The translations under genes were made by a program, and so were the position numbers. Shown here one piece after another: positions 47,101-59,057 of a stretch of DNA of 64,000 bases. The notes beneath the pieces are model-generated. The model saw nothing but the letters and a program-made list of their open reading frames with translations, made no database searches and was not told the DNA's origin. How positions within the stretch are numbered: the first letter of the stretch is position 1; the number at the start of each line of letters is the position of its first letter. The DNA comes from Udeniomyces pyricola (Eukaryota; Basidiomycota; Tremellomycetes; Cystofilobasidiales; Mrakiaceae), in NCBI GenBank assembly GCA_039545295.1, contig BCIK01000019.1:421789-485788 (forward strand). The letters are read 5' to 3'.

Positions 47101-47250
47101 ACAGCATAAGAAGTGGGCGACATGAAGCGAGAGACAGCCAAGGTCCAAGAAAATGAGCGCACCATCGATCCCGACGAGCTTGACCTTGTCGTCGTGCTTG
47201 AGAAGCTCGGCGAGGTCTTGGAGGGAAGTGGGTGCGTTATCGGTTGCCAT
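44171..47250 (-). CDS. Type-I-like glutamine synthetase family ligase
   Basis: ATP-dependent amide ligase of the bacterial-type (GSI/FluG C-terminal/lengsin) group, not the usual eukaryotic GSII. Start MATDNAPTSLQDL at 47250. The exons give: VDGVCRGKYMSKQKFLSAAK; GFCSVVFGWDIQDKTYNREL; the beta-grasp end; the catalytic part with AGVEYEYFQFRET (metal-binding E.E); GIPIEAHHTETGPGVFETAL; VMPSFMAKPYGD; the split loop LPGTSG / HIHLSL; SYKRLVGGEAFWAPN; YGYDSRAASIRIIAPP (with the R-x-x...I motif); RFEVRVPGAD; MNPFFALGSMFALGLHG; and ENALPLPFAPIS. The end is WERERYLELA, stop 44171. Key metal and substrate residues are present, so it is probably active. It lacks an N-terminal amidohydrolase domain, unlike FluG. 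Possible acceptors include ammonia or polyamines; I cannot tell which. Confidence 0.9.
45474..45490 (-). other. 17-nt microexon in the GS-like gene
   Basis: CTTCCTGGAACTTCGGG lies between acceptor TTCAG and donor GTCAGT. It encodes LPGTSG with the next exon, leading into GHIHLSL. It carries part of the catalytic loop and changes frame if skipped. Confidence 0.8.
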
Positions 47251-48701
47251 GTTGGATAGGGAATCGAAGGGAGATGGGTGAAGGGGTGGGTGGATGCGAG
47301 ATGGAGGCAAGATTGAGGTCGGTTGAAATGACGAGCCAATTGATCAGGCCGACAAGTGTCCACCACGCACGCATTAGGCGCGAGGCGACGTGTTGGTTGG
47401 CTTGATCAATTGCCGGCATCCAGCGGGGGCGCCTCTTGGTTCTGCATGTGCGCATATATGTGGATTGTTATAACTATAAACGAAGCCAACGCGCGCTATA
47501 ACGCCTAGTGTCTGATGATGATATATATATATATGCCTCGTGATAGGTATTTACATCGATAATGTTGAGGTCGATGATTGCCCGCGGTGCGCGCGGTATG
47601 AGACAGCGCGCCAAAGTAGCTTGTAGAAATCCTTCCCTTAGTAGTCATGATACTGCTTCGACATGCATCTCTACAAGGGTCACAATTCAGATCTTCAGAA
47701 ACAATTGGAATCTAGCTGCATATATGATCCATCCTGCATCATCATCGGCCCAGCTGATCTCCATCTCGACCGATCCGATCCGATATATCGCGACAGAATC
47801 ATGACGCGGGGCACCCAACGTACCCAACGACCACACGCCGAGCTCAGAGAAACCTACACACAGTCGCTCGATCGGTCTGACGGTGGGATACATGTGCACG
47901 AGCTGCTGATCATAGGGTATATAATATATGCCTCAGCCACAAATGCACGAGACAGGCAAGTGACGAGCTGCCCTATACATTTGGCGGGTTGCTTGATGCT
48001 GGTCGAGGTGAGCGCGGTCGACGTTGTCCCTCATATTGATCTGCATCTGCCTGCATGCCGGAGGACGTCCCTTGCTCGCCTTTGTATAGGCACCTTCTTC
48101 CCCTTGAGGGCCCAGACTATGGACATGGGATTTTGAGGACGTTTGTTGTACAATGTACGGTGTTCTCGTGGTTAAATGAATGAGAACGATATTGTATAGC
48201 GCGTGTATGCTGTATAGATAGACGCTCGCTAGACGTTGAAGCTTTCTTCCTCATCACCGGTCAACGCAGCTTCGTCCTCGCCTTTCGATCCTCCCACTCC
48301 GTGTTAATCCGCCCAAGCCCTGTTCCCCCGACCCACCCCTCGCGACCCTATCGACCTCCTACCGTTCAACACACGTCTCCATCCCATCGCATACTCTTCT
48401 GCCTTCCCTTCTCACCACGTATCCATATCGACGCGTCATCCATTTTTCACGCCTTTGGCCTCTTTTTTTTCGACGAAGCCTTTGTCTCCTCTTCTTTACC
48501 GACCCACACACCTCACGTCGCTTCATCCGTACGCGCCTTTTGGTACCTTGTCTTCGCCATCCGCCTCAACCTCACCCTCCAACGCTGTCTCTACAACCTA
48601 GCTTTTGGCCTGCCTACATCTTGCTCCCTTGACCTTATCGGACCTATCATCCACGCGAGCCGTTCATCTCGACCGCGACAACTCACTACGCGACCATCAA
48701 C
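47251..48701. promoter_or_regulatory. Head-to-head intergenic region GS-like / LAMMER kinase
   Basis: About 1.45 kb with both promoters. It contains (AT)n at about 47521-47534 and TATATAATATATG near 47917-47930. The right 400 bp are CT-rich, as for a 5' UTR. The open frames in it (48301-48786, 47562-48136) are short and compositionally unlike genes. Confidence 0.55.
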
Positions 48702-51700
48702 ATGCCCCGAGCCACTGGTTCTTCTACGGCGACGAGTTCAAAGTAAGTCGCCATCCCGGGCGGTACATATCGCGGCAGCCCTGTAACAACATCGAGCCGT
48801 TCGTGCTGTACCATCACGGCCAAATCGACAGACTACGATGCCATATCAGCGGGAACAAGGGAGACAGCCAGAGGGCGTCCGAGGTCGCCGCTGGGATGGA
48901 CAGAAAGGGCTGGTGGTGCCTCAACATGGCGCCGACTCGCCCTCTCCAATCTTATAGGCCTGCCAGCTCAGCTCTGTGCTCGCCCTTTTTCGAGATGCCC
49001 TCGATCCTCGGCTGGTCCAGTCAACCTGACCTCTAGCTTTTTGACAACCCAAACTAACTCAACGCCTGCTCTTCCCGTGGGCTTTCTCCTTCTTAGGACG
49101 ACGTCTCGCCGAAAGCCTCTTCCTACCTCTCAATCCCAAACCTCCAACGGGTCTTCTTCCTCTCGGACGACCGTCACTTCAGGTCCCATCAACGGCAGTA
49201 GCACAGGTGGTTCTAACGTGTCCTTCCAAGTCATCCCTCAACATCTGCCTTCGGGTGAAGTGCGCGATCTCATTGTGCTCGACGATTCCAACTCGCCCGA
49301 GCCGAGGAATTCCCCGCCGAGGAAACGAACGCGGGCACAGCATGCTGCTGCAGGGAGCGATCATACTGCTACAACTGCAACCGGAGCCGTAGCTAGCACT
49401 AATGGATACGCCGCGAGTGGCAGTGGGACAGGCGCGAGGGGATCGAGTGCGAATGGAGCTCAAGGCGCCGGGGCAACAATCAGCAGTAGTAGTGTGAAGA
49501 AGCGAAAGGCCGAGGATGAGGTGGTGGGGAGTTCGACCAAGGCGGACAAGGTCGGTAGGACGACAGGAGGGTACTCAGATCTCAAGGTGGGTGGATGGCT
49601 CTCAATCTTTGTCTTGGAGAATATCGCCGCCCCTGGAACACACGTGGGAAAAACGATAAAGGGCTGATCGTTTCTCCCCCCCCCCCTTCACCACCCTTTT
49701 CCTCTGACGTCCGACCCGGTAAACATATACATTTCCTACCAATTTGCATTTTACTACCTTGCATCTCTCCCTCCTACAGCAACCGCTGCCAGTTCAGCCG
49801 GCTCCGATCGCGTCGGGCTCAACATCGTCCTCGAGACCGGAAGCCGTTGCTCCGCCCGCCCCACCGCCGCAACCTTCGTGTGATGACCCAGAAGGCCATT
49901 ACATCATCACTCCTGGTGACATCATCTACTCGCGTTGTAAGTCATATCAGATCAGTCCCGTTTGGCTTTGGGTTGGGTATGTATATGACGGCATTGGGTT
50001 GGTTTCTGATATTGACACAACCTTCCCCCTTCACCCCCCAAAAAAAACAACTCGTCTTTCCCTTTCCTTCCTCTGGCTCCTTTGCTCTATGACGACCTTC
50101 AGATCGCATTATCCGCAAACTCGGCGAAGGTACCTTTGGCAAAGTCGTCGAGGCCGTCGATCGGACGACCAAGAAGCACTACGCCGTTAAGATCATCCGG
50201 GCCGTTCAAAAGTATCGCGACGCGAGCAAAATCGAGATTCGCGTTCTCAATGCGTTGAGGGACGGCGATCCGGGTAACTTGCAGTGCGTGGAGTCTTCTT
50301 CTTCTCTTCTTTCACTTTGGGCTCTGATGGGTTAGAGAAAGGGAGAGACAGCTCGCTGGTCAGGCTGGTCAGGCTGGTGCAATTTGCTGATATCCTCTCT
50401 TATTCTATACCCTGGTCGCGTCATAACTATTCCTTCCTGTGCTTCCTCCTTTGTTCGCCCACAGTAAATGCATTCACCTAACCGAATGCTTTGACCATCG
50501 GAATCATGTCTGCCTCGTGTTTGAGCTGCTTGGCTCGTCCGTCTTTGACTTTCTCAAAGAGAACGCGTTCGCGCCGTTCCCGATACTGCACATCCAAGAT
50601 TTCGCCAGGCAGTTGCTGACGAGCGTCGCTTGTGAGTTGATGGATTTTATAGCTTTGTGCAAGATGCGAAGACTCCCTACTTGGGTTAGGGATGACGTGA
50701 GAAGCGGACGCAGGATCTTTACGCAGAATGAGTACTTACGAGGCTTACGCTTGGTTTAACATTCATCCCTTTTTCCTCAAATGGCTATGTCGACCTGATC
50801 CATTGATACGATAGACATGCACAAGCTCGGCCTCATTCACACCGATCTCAAACCCGAAAACATCCTTCTTGCCGACTCGGATTATAGGCTGGTCCCTTCC
50901 AAAGTGCGTTCGAGCCTCTCCCGTTGCCATTTATGGTTCTGTTTTCTGTTTTTACACCTTCTGCTTGTGTTTGTATCTAACCTTGTCATTGTTGTCTTTT
51001 CTTCTTTCTTCTTCTTCTTTTTGTATCCACCCTCGACTTTCGCATTCAGACCCCTGGCGGTAACAAACGACATCTTCTTAACAACACCGACATTCGTCTT
51101 ATTGATTTTGGGTCGGCCACGTTCGAAAAGGAGTATCACTCTACTGTCGTTTCGACAAGGCATTATCGAGCCCCAGAGATTATTCTAGGTGAGTTTTTGA
51201 ATGATATCGACCTGTCTCGATTGTTAGGCTTCTCGACTTTACCCTTTTCTACTTGGAGATGTCTCGAAGACGGAAGCACAGAACACATCTGCTGATCCAC
51301 CGCCGATGCGAAAGCCATGACTGCTGAATACTAATGCTCTTTCCTTCCTCATCCCCCTTCTCATCTCTCATCTGCCCATCCCATCCCAGCCCTCGGCTGG
51401 ACGTATCCCTGTGACATCTTTTCGATCGGGTGCATCCTCGTCGAGTTCCTCACGGGCGAGGCCCTCTTCCAAACCCACGGTAACCTCGAACACCTCGCGA
51501 TGATGGAAATCGTGATGGGCAAGATGCCAGCGGATATGAACCGGAACGGCGTGTACGTTTGCTTTTGTCCTGTTTCCTTTTTATTTTATTTTACCGAGTT
51601 GGCGGCGATCTTGAGTTGACATTCCCTTGCGTTGTGTTTGGTTTCTCATTTGTTTGTTGTTTCCCTGTCACCTTGCTCTCCCTCTTTCTGCCCTTACCTC

Positions 51701-52334
51701 TCTCGTTCCCCTTCCCCTCTTTACTCGTTATTCAGTCGAGCGAAACCGGAACTCTTTCGGAACGGCAAGCTCGACTATCCCAACTCCCAAACGGATCGCG
51801 CGTCGAAAAAGTTTCTCAAAGGCATGAAGTCGCTCGACGTGAGTTCCTCTCCCTACCCAACCTCTCTTTTGATGCTTGCTCCTTGCTTCTTCTACATATC
51901 GTTTGCACTATTGATGGGAAGGCATGCGTCGGTAGCTGGACTGTGTTGAATCTAAAGCACTATCTTGCCTGTCCTTCCTTTCTTGCTCTCTTCCTCTCGC
52001 TTGCTTTCGCTTTTCAGTCTATCATCCTCGCCAACTCCGATCCCGACGATCCCGTTATGCTGCGCTTCTGTGATCTCATTAAAAAGCTCCTCCATTGGGA
52101 CCCCAACCGGCGGCTGAGGGTCGATCAGGCGCTCGACCATCCGTTCTTCAAACTCAATATGTCCGTGGTCTTCTCCTTTTCCACCATTTTGGCGAGCGTA
52201 GATATTGTTCATGACATCGGCTATATCAAGGAATCATTGCGACTGACGAATGATTATCTTCTGTGTTCCAAATCCCGTCCTCCGTTGCTTGGTCTCAAAC
52301 TCCTTTGTTCTCCTCTTGCAGCGCTCTCGACTAG
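48702..52334 (+). CDS. KNS1: LAMMER dual-specificity protein kinase (Kns1/CLK family)
   Basis: Nuclear/cytoplasmic kinase; CLK relatives phosphorylate SR splicing factors. The start [14 protein letters not shown] (48702) joins [14 protein letters not shown] (49096). About 230 disordered residues follow, with a basic patch ([10 protein letters not shown] and VKKRKAEDE). The kinase begins [19 protein letters not shown] (from about 50104), with the ATP Lys in YAVKIIR and the helix C Glu in KIEIRVL. The catalytic loop is [14 protein letters not shown] (near 50826), then [15 protein letters not shown] and [13 protein letters not shown]. The LAMMER signature [11 protein letters not shown] is at about 51488-51520. 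C-lobe exons give [33 protein letters not shown] and [12 protein letters not shown]; the final exon is 52322-52334 (ALD, TAG). All catalytic residues are intact. About 10 introns. Confidence 0.95.
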
Positions 52335-52715
52335 CCTTGACCGCCGTCTTCTTCCCGTTGCTTTCTGGTCTTTCCTTTTTGAAGTCTCGATTGCAGGACC
52401 CTTTTCTGTTTTCTTTTCTCTCCCTTCTTATCGCCCCGACCCATGACCTCCGACACTCTCTCTCATCTCATCCTTGTCTTTTCTCTCCCTCTCGACTCTG
52501 ACTTTCTTTCGTTCCTCTCTTCTTTTTATCTTCTCTATTCCTCTCTTCCATGTGTCTTTCATTTTTATCTTGTTTGTCTTCCTCTTCCTCCTCCCACTCC
52601 CTGGGGTCGGGGTGTGGTCATGCATATGTACGTGCGTGCGCACATCTAGCACTTGAATCCACGACCCCTCTTGTTTTCATTAGTAGTTTCCCCCTTTTGG
52701 TAATGTTTCTTCTCT

Positions 52716-52751
<36 letters not shown>

Positions 52752-53263
52752 NTCTCTTTTTTTTTTTTTTTTTTCACCCGTTCTTCACCAGACGAGCGCT
52801 AGCTAATGGGCCCTTCTGCAGATTGATTACATCCGATTTCATCTGGTTTCAGTTGCTGAGTATAATACGTACGTGCATTGATTGGATCATGCTCGATCGA
52901 GCTGATCGATATGTATATATGCGCGACGTACTTTACCAGTGCATATATATATCATATTCGAGTTTTATATGTATATTTATGTAGATGAATGTATATGTAT
53001 ATATATATATGTATAACGATCAATCGTGTTAAAAGATCGGGGGTCGGTTCCATGAGTTGGCGGTTTGCGAAAGGTAAAGAACAAAAAAAAAAGAACAAAA
53101 AAAAGAAAAAAAGACGAAACCGAAACCACCACTTCCAATGAACAGCTTGCAGTCAGTCATCATTCAAACCACAGCACTCGCCCACACACATCCTCGCCCA
53201 CCCGTCCACAACCCTTACTCCCCCCTGCATACACCCATCCATCCGCCCATCCCGTCCACCACC
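52335..53263. other. Tandem intergenic region with CT and AT repeats
   Basis: Pyrimidine-rich 3' flank of the kinase, a (CT)n microsatellite at about 52720-52757 (with one N), a T run to about 52774, and AT-rich TATATG runs at about 52910-53015 and an A-rich stretch at 53082-53115 ahead of the mS38 gene. No gene is seen. Confidence 0.6.
52720..52774. repeat. (CT)n microsatellite followed by T run
   Basis: About 19 CT units with one ambiguous base at 52752, then about 16 T. Confidence 0.9.
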
Positions 53264-54917
53264 ATGCTGCTCCGTACGGCACTCTCTACCCAACGACTAC
53301 CCCTTTCGTCCACCACCCGTCGAACCCTCTCCACCAGCCCATCCCTCTACTCCCGAATCCGACCGGGCCAATCGTCGTCGGCTGCTTTCCTCGCCCTCAA
53401 CGCCAACGCTTCGTCCACTGCCGCCCGACCCGCTGACAAGGCGGCGTCCTCATCGTCGTCGTCGCCTTCCGCTTCGTCGAGGAGGCATCATCATTCCCAC
53501 GCTGCTAGCGTAACGACCGGGAGGGATGTCAACCCAGTCGTCTCCACCAGGGGCAGCGAGATGAGGGCTTCTTCTTCTTCGTCGTCGTCTTCTTCTACCT
53601 CTTTGTCCACGCCTTCTTCGTCCGCTTCTTCTTTCTCCCCGACATCTATCTTCCACCCCGATGCTCTTCCTCACCGCGACTCTTCGTCCGAGTCCTCTTC
53701 GGCCGCGGCGTCCCATACAGCCTCAATCATTCTCTCGGCCCAACGTTCCCTTCTCGACCTCTCATCCTCCGCCTCTTCTGCTCACACTTCCGCGCCTCTC
53801 AACTTGCCGCCGTTCTACCAGCCCGCGACGACGACGCCTTCATCCACGCTCGAGTCCCTCCCGCTCCTCTCGCCACCTTCCTGGGGTCTCCTGCCTGTGT
53901 CGACGACGGCCCAAGATCTTCAGATGGAATACGCTCTGTCCAACCTCAAGGGACCTTCGAGCTCATCTTCCCCCGCCGCGCATGCCGCACAATTGACCCT
54001 CGCTCGGCTCTCGCTCCAACCTTCAGAGGAAGAGCACCACCAGCTTGACGATGGAGCGACGATGAGGATGCTTCGAGATCAGCAAGAGCAAGAGGACCTG
54101 GAATCGAGGCCGTTGGAGATGCTGTATGGCCTTCGACGAGCCGTCGCCTTGGCCGTCCTCACGCCGACGGAGGATCGACTAGCGACGTCGTCTTCTGCGG
54201 CGAGGCTCCTCTACGAAGTCGAGGACCAGGAAACGATGGAGCGGGCTGTTCGAGAACCTCGACTCCAGAAGGAGATTGGGGAGGAGGAGGAAGTCGACGT
54301 TGAGGAAGGCAGAGGAAGGATGATCAGGGCCGACAGCGTGTTGAGGAAGAGGAGGTCCAAGATGGCTAAGCACAAGTACGTGTTCACTCGTTTTTCTTCT
54401 TCTTCGTCTTTGTTTCGCTTTGTTCTAGTTTTGTTCCTTTCTCTCTCTCTACATCTTCCCCCCTTCCTCTCATCCTCTTTCGCCTCACGTTAGACACCAA
54501 CGAAAGAGCGAGCGTGGGGGAAAAGGAAAGAAGGCTTCTCCTCATCCGTGTGAACGGCATTGTGGTCTTCTGGGTTTCTTTCCCTTTGGACGACGTGTTT
54601 GCTCCTTCCCCTGCCTCCTCTTGGAAGTTCTCGGCGTCGATAGATTCGTTTGGGGTGGATCCAACAAGTCGTCGCTATAGAAAAAAAAAACGGAAACAAG
54701 CAAGAGAACTGACGTCTGCTCTCGATTTTCTTCTCTTTCTTCCTTCATCAAAAACCCTTGGTTTTTTGTTTCGTTTCCCTGTTTTCGTCTCTTGCGAACA
54801 AATTCCACTTTCTCCAACCCCCCATGTGTCTTTTTTTTTTTCCTCCTTCTTCTTTGCATCAGGCACAAGAAGCGCAGAAAAGCTCAGCGAACGCTCCGTA
54901 AGCGAATCGGCAAGTAA
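53264..54917 (+). CDS. COX24: Mitochondrial small-subunit ribosomal protein mS38 (Cox24/AURKAIP1 family)
   Basis: Component of the mitochondrial ribosome small subunit; the yeast homologue Cox24 was first linked to COX1 mRNA processing/translation. Two exons, 53264-54375 and 54863-54917, join in frame to 388 residues. The N-terminus MLLRTALSTQRLPLSSTTRR is a clear mitochondrial presequence. A long Ser-rich, disordered region follows, then a helical part (LEMLYGLRRAVALAVLTPTE) and an acidic stretch. The C-terminus is diagnostic: SVLRKRRSKMAKHK, then HKKRRKAQRTLRKRIGK after the 487-nt intron. Only the last 35 or so residues are conserved in the family. The protein is longer than usual because of the low-complexity middle. 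An earlier in-frame ATG at 53138 would hide the presequence, so 53264 is preferred. Confidence 0.92.
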
Positions 54918-55885
54918 ACAATAAAAAAAAAACAATAGAGGAACCAAAAAAAAAACGAACCAACACGCACCAATCCAAGGAAGAAGAAGAAAAAACACAA
55001 GCAAAAGAGATCGGTCCACCTCACAGAGGAGCAAGTACTGACAAGCCAGTAAACCCAACCAAACCAATAAAAATAAACGCAAGACAAGAAGCACTTCGTT
55101 TTCTTATTTCCTCCCTCCCCCTTCTTTCACACATCCTCTTTCTCCAACATACATACGACCTCTCCAACAAAATACAGTAATATCAACAAAAAAAAACGTA
55201 AATTGAAACTTAGACGTCCTTCTTTTCCTCTTCTTTTCTGCCCTTTCTTCATTCTCGCCTTCTTCTCCCCCCCCCCCCCTTCCCTTTTGTTCTTTTTCTT
55301 CTTCTTTCTAGCTCCTGTCTTTTGCATTTCATCCGTCCTTCATTCCCTCGTCGTCTTTCTCCGACGGTTCTACCTCTCTGCCTTTGATTCCCTCAACCTT
55401 GCCCTCCTTCTTTTTCTTCTTTTTGTTTTTGTTTTTTTCTGGCTTCGCCCGCTTGCTTGCTCGTGATTGTGTTTCTGTTATATATATATCTTTTATATTT
55501 TTCGTTTCCTTCTTCTTCTTCCTCTTTGTGTGTGTTGTGGAGTTTCTTTCTCTCCCTCTCTCCCTCCCCCCCCCCCTTCTCTCTCTCTCTTTCCCTCTCT
55601 CAATCGAAATTTCAAGTTCGAGGCTTGTCCCAAGTTTATCCAGTTATAGCTACCAAGTGAAACTTGAAAGAAAAGAAAACAAGAAAAAAAAGAAGAAAAA
55701 AACGAGCAAGCCCTCGGTTTGAATTCTTCCCGAGATCAAAACCACGAAAGCAGAAGAGGGACAGCAAAAAGACCAACCAGAACAGAAAAACGAAAGAAGT
55801 GAACGAAGAAAAAAAAAAAGAGAGAGAGAGAGAGAAAACCAAGGCGCTATCGATCGATGATGATGATCATCATGCCATCAACTCA
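54918..55885. other. Convergent intergenic region, A-rich then pyrimidine-rich
   Basis: This lies between the 3' ends of mS38 and the Pil1-like gene. It is A-rich (54918-55000), then CT-rich with C runs (55268-55280, 55567-55577), then A/G-rich (55660-55845). Frames through it are simple-sequence artefacts. Confidence 0.7.
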
Positions 55886-58690
55886 TTATCTCGGTTCCTC
55901 ATACGCCGGAGGTGGTAGAGGTGGTGCCGTCGTACCACAACCCTCACTACTTGCCCCAGCTGTATCAACCTCGGCAGCGGATTTTGCTGGTCCCCCAGCT
56001 ACGTCCTGCCTATCGGCTTCCAACTTCCTCTGCCTCTCACTCGCCGCCGCTTGTTCGATCGCGCTCGTCTCAGACGTGACCGGCCCGCCCTGTCTCGCCG
56101 CGGTCGTCGACAGGTCATCGTCAACCTCCGAAATTTGTGCAGCGGACGCGTTGAAGGTTGAGGACGTCATCGAGGAGTTGCGAGGGTAGAGTTGACCCGA
56201 AGATGGATTCATGAGATCGGGGTTGAGTTTGTTGCTAGTGCTGGTGCTGCTGCTGCCGGCGGTTTGGACAGGCGAGGAGGATAGTACAGGGACACCCGTC
56301 TGAAAAGGAAGATGGTAAGCAAGGACGAGAGAGAGAGAGAAAGAGATAAAAAGAAAGGAAGAAAGGAAAAGAAAAAGAAGTCGACAGAAGTCCATGGCAG
56401 TCCAAAAGAAAGACATCCAGAAGATGGGGAAGAGCAACGACAACAGTCAGCCTATCATTGTCCGGTCAAGGACGTATGCGGCCCGGAAAGGAGACTGCAT
56501 GGGCAACTGTTTGAAGTAACGAACCTCTGCTACCGTGGGCATCATCATGTTCGCTGCGCCCGCACTCGATCGCCTCCTCTGGATGCCTGCTGTTAATCCC
56601 TCAGGAAGTGTGCCTGCTGCAGCTAAGGTGGGAGAGACTCCCTGCTGGTCCCGTTGGATTGACGGCGGAGAAGTCGTTCTCTTGAGATGCTCGACAGGCA
56701 GCATCGTCGGTTGGAAATTGAGGGTCGACAGTAAGTCCCCACCGGCTTTACTCGTAGCTTCCCTTCTCGAGCCATCATGGTCTTCACTGATGACAGGTTC
56801 ATGAGCATCCATGTTGGCTTTGGGCGAAGAACCAGCGGGACGGTCGATGTCCGAAGGCAGGGCGTCGGGATGAAGCGACGTGGGAATACCCGAGGTAGGA
56901 TCTCGCATGATGGAGGCGAGGAGGTGCCCGTGAGTCGAGGCAAAGGATGAAGAAGGTGAGCTTGGTCGTGGAAGAGGAGAGACAGACGGGGCTGTCTCGT
57001 GATGACTCGGAGTAGTAGTGTTGGTTGACTGGCTGGAAGGCGTCGGTGCTGATTCATATGGGAATGTGGGCCAGTCTGTCACCTGCAGAGATCAATACGC
57101 ACCCAAACACGACGAGTCGTCAGAATGTCAGCAAAGTATCACAAACCATCAAGCTTTGAGACTTTATCTGAAGCTCTCTGAAGCAAATATCGACCTGCGT
57201 GGGCGAGGCTAAGCATCCCCAAGACGCACCTGAACAAACTTCCCAGGTCCGTATCGATCCAGAGCGACAACGACGGCATTGCGCACTTGGCCAGCATAGT
57301 CTCGATCCCATTCACCTTGGGTGAGAGTATCAAGCAGAAGGGATGAGGCGTGTGTGAGGATGAGCAGCTTGGACGAGTACTATAAGGAGATCGGGCAGAA
57401 CATGTCAGCCACGACACGACTGTGGATCGAGTTGAACGAGCTCAGACGGGTAATATCGTTGGCCTACACTGCCCTGCAGTAAAGACGACACTTAAGATGT
57501 GCAGGGGGGAGAGGAAGGAGGAGATTGGGAATATGCTCTGGGGATCAGGCCTACCTCTGTGTGCGCGGCCCACGTTTGCTGATGGTGCAGAATTACAGCT
57601 TCTCGCTGCTTGACTGGGAGCAAGGCACGGAGATGGTCGAGATCGTGTTGCATGATGACGAGTTCAGCTTCTGTCTGAGTGGGTTTCTTGGCTTCGGTTG
57701 CTTTCTTGACTCTGGTTGCATAGGTAAAAAAAAAGAAAAAGACAAACGCAAGACAGCAGCAACATCAAGATCAGAGAAGTCGACTTCATCTGGTAGTTGC
57801 ATGATGGCAGTAACACATTAACACGCCTTGGAGACTTGTACTTACAGGAACGCTTTGGCATCAATAGCATTTTGAAGGTCTCTCAGCTCCTTGAGCGGTC
57901 GGCGTGCTTGATCGAGTGACTTGGCCAGGTCCGTCGAGAGCTGGGCGGCCGTGAAGCTCAGGAAGGAGAGGCGGTCGGTTGCTGCGGACGGGAAAAAGCA
58001 TCACGAGATTCCATTGGATCAGATGGCGTCGTCAGCTGATGAGCGCACGGGAAAGATTGAGCTCATCCAGCTCTAGGCGACTGTGCACTTTGCTAGCGAA
58101 GATGATGGTCCCGTGAGTCGTCCTTCAGAAAGAACGGGATGGGTGTGGACCCCCATTTGCCTCGGCATGACGAAATCAGGCAAGCACTCACCATCGACTA
58201 AGTCGGCCTCTCCCAATCCTCTGGCCCAATCATAGTACTCCTTGGAAGCCAACGAGCCATCCCTAGCAACACTCAAATGATCGAGCGCGACAGATTTCTG
58301 AGAGGTGATGGCTAGTTGGAGACTACGTGTGGCCTGTTGATGGGAGGCGGTGGCGCTTGGGGCGGATGAATACGCGAGGAACGTTGGGGGCAGATGGTGC
58401 TGTTGGAGGGAACGAAGTGAGTGTTGGAGGGAATCAAGAGCTGGGTGTTGGCTACAGGGGAGGCAGGGTAAGAAGTGGAAGAGAGGACATCAATGAGCAT
58501 GGATCATACTGCATATATGGAACGCTACGATGGGATGGGGGACCTGGTAGTGGGCGGATTGACAGGAGCGTTGGGGAAAGGATTCTAGGACGAACGGAAG
58601 ATTGAGCGAGCGCGCCTTGGAAGATATGTCGCTCATCACCCCCGAGACGCGTGACTTGAGCGAGGGTGGGGTCGGATTATCTGATGGCAT
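55886..58690 (-). CDS. Divergent Pil1/Lsp1-like (eisosome BAR-domain) protein with PPxY tail
   Basis: Probable membrane-curving scaffold of the cell cortex. The tentative start MPSDNPTPPSLKSRVS is at 58690. The exon at about 58450-58190 reads SLQLAITSQKSVALDHLSVA, SKEYYDWARGLGEADLVD. The next gives ATDRLSFLSFTAAQLSTDLA, KSLDQARRPLKELRDLQNAI. The order and spacing resemble Pil1 (Ser/Trp-Gly, then D-V-T-D-x-L, then helix). Later exons give ELVIMQHDLDHLRALLPVKQ and KLLILTHASSLLLDTLTQGE, VRNAVVVALDRYGPGKFVQ. After that the chain is disordered and Ser/Pro-rich, ending LPPPAYEEPR (a PPxY motif). Similarity to Pil1 is my reading of short stretches and is weaker than for other genes here; another BAR-like family is possible. 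The first exon join is uncertain. Confidence 0.5.
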
Positions 58691-59057
58691 AGCTAGGAAT
58701 GGGGTCAGTGAGCGGGTGTTGGCGATGGTGGGTGATGGGGGAGAAGAAGGCAGAACAATTCCGAAGATGGTCAAATGCAACTAACCCATTACGCTGCTTG
58801 ACGTTCCAGGCAATGGTCGTCTGCTGCGCATTTCGCTTCGACGTCGCCGAAGCGGTGCAGAGCTGTTACCTTTCGCACCGCCCAACACTGCCTCGCCAAC
58901 GATCGCTTAATTGACTCTGTTATTCTTCTTTTCTTTTCCTCTTGTTGTTCGGTCGACAAATAAAGCAGCCATGTGCATCATCAGCTGCGCATACATCTAC
59001 ATCTTTGTTGCCCCCTCGCACATCTCTGCATCTTTCTTTCTCTCGCCGTCACAACGC
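58691..59057. other. Tandem intergenic region
   Basis: About 370 bp between the start of the Pil1-like gene and the stop of the TXNL1-like gene, both on the minus strand. Nothing recognisable. Confidence 0.5.

Noticed and set aside
47562..48136. A separate gene in the GS-like/kinase interval
   Set aside because: The frames are short, lack conserved motifs and are unlike the flanking genes in composition. It could be an untranslated leader or nothing.
54675..55722. Open frames with Phe/Leu-rich products in the A- and CT-rich stretch
   Set aside because: Composition is set by the homopurine/homopyrimidine strand; the apparent membrane segments are artefacts.
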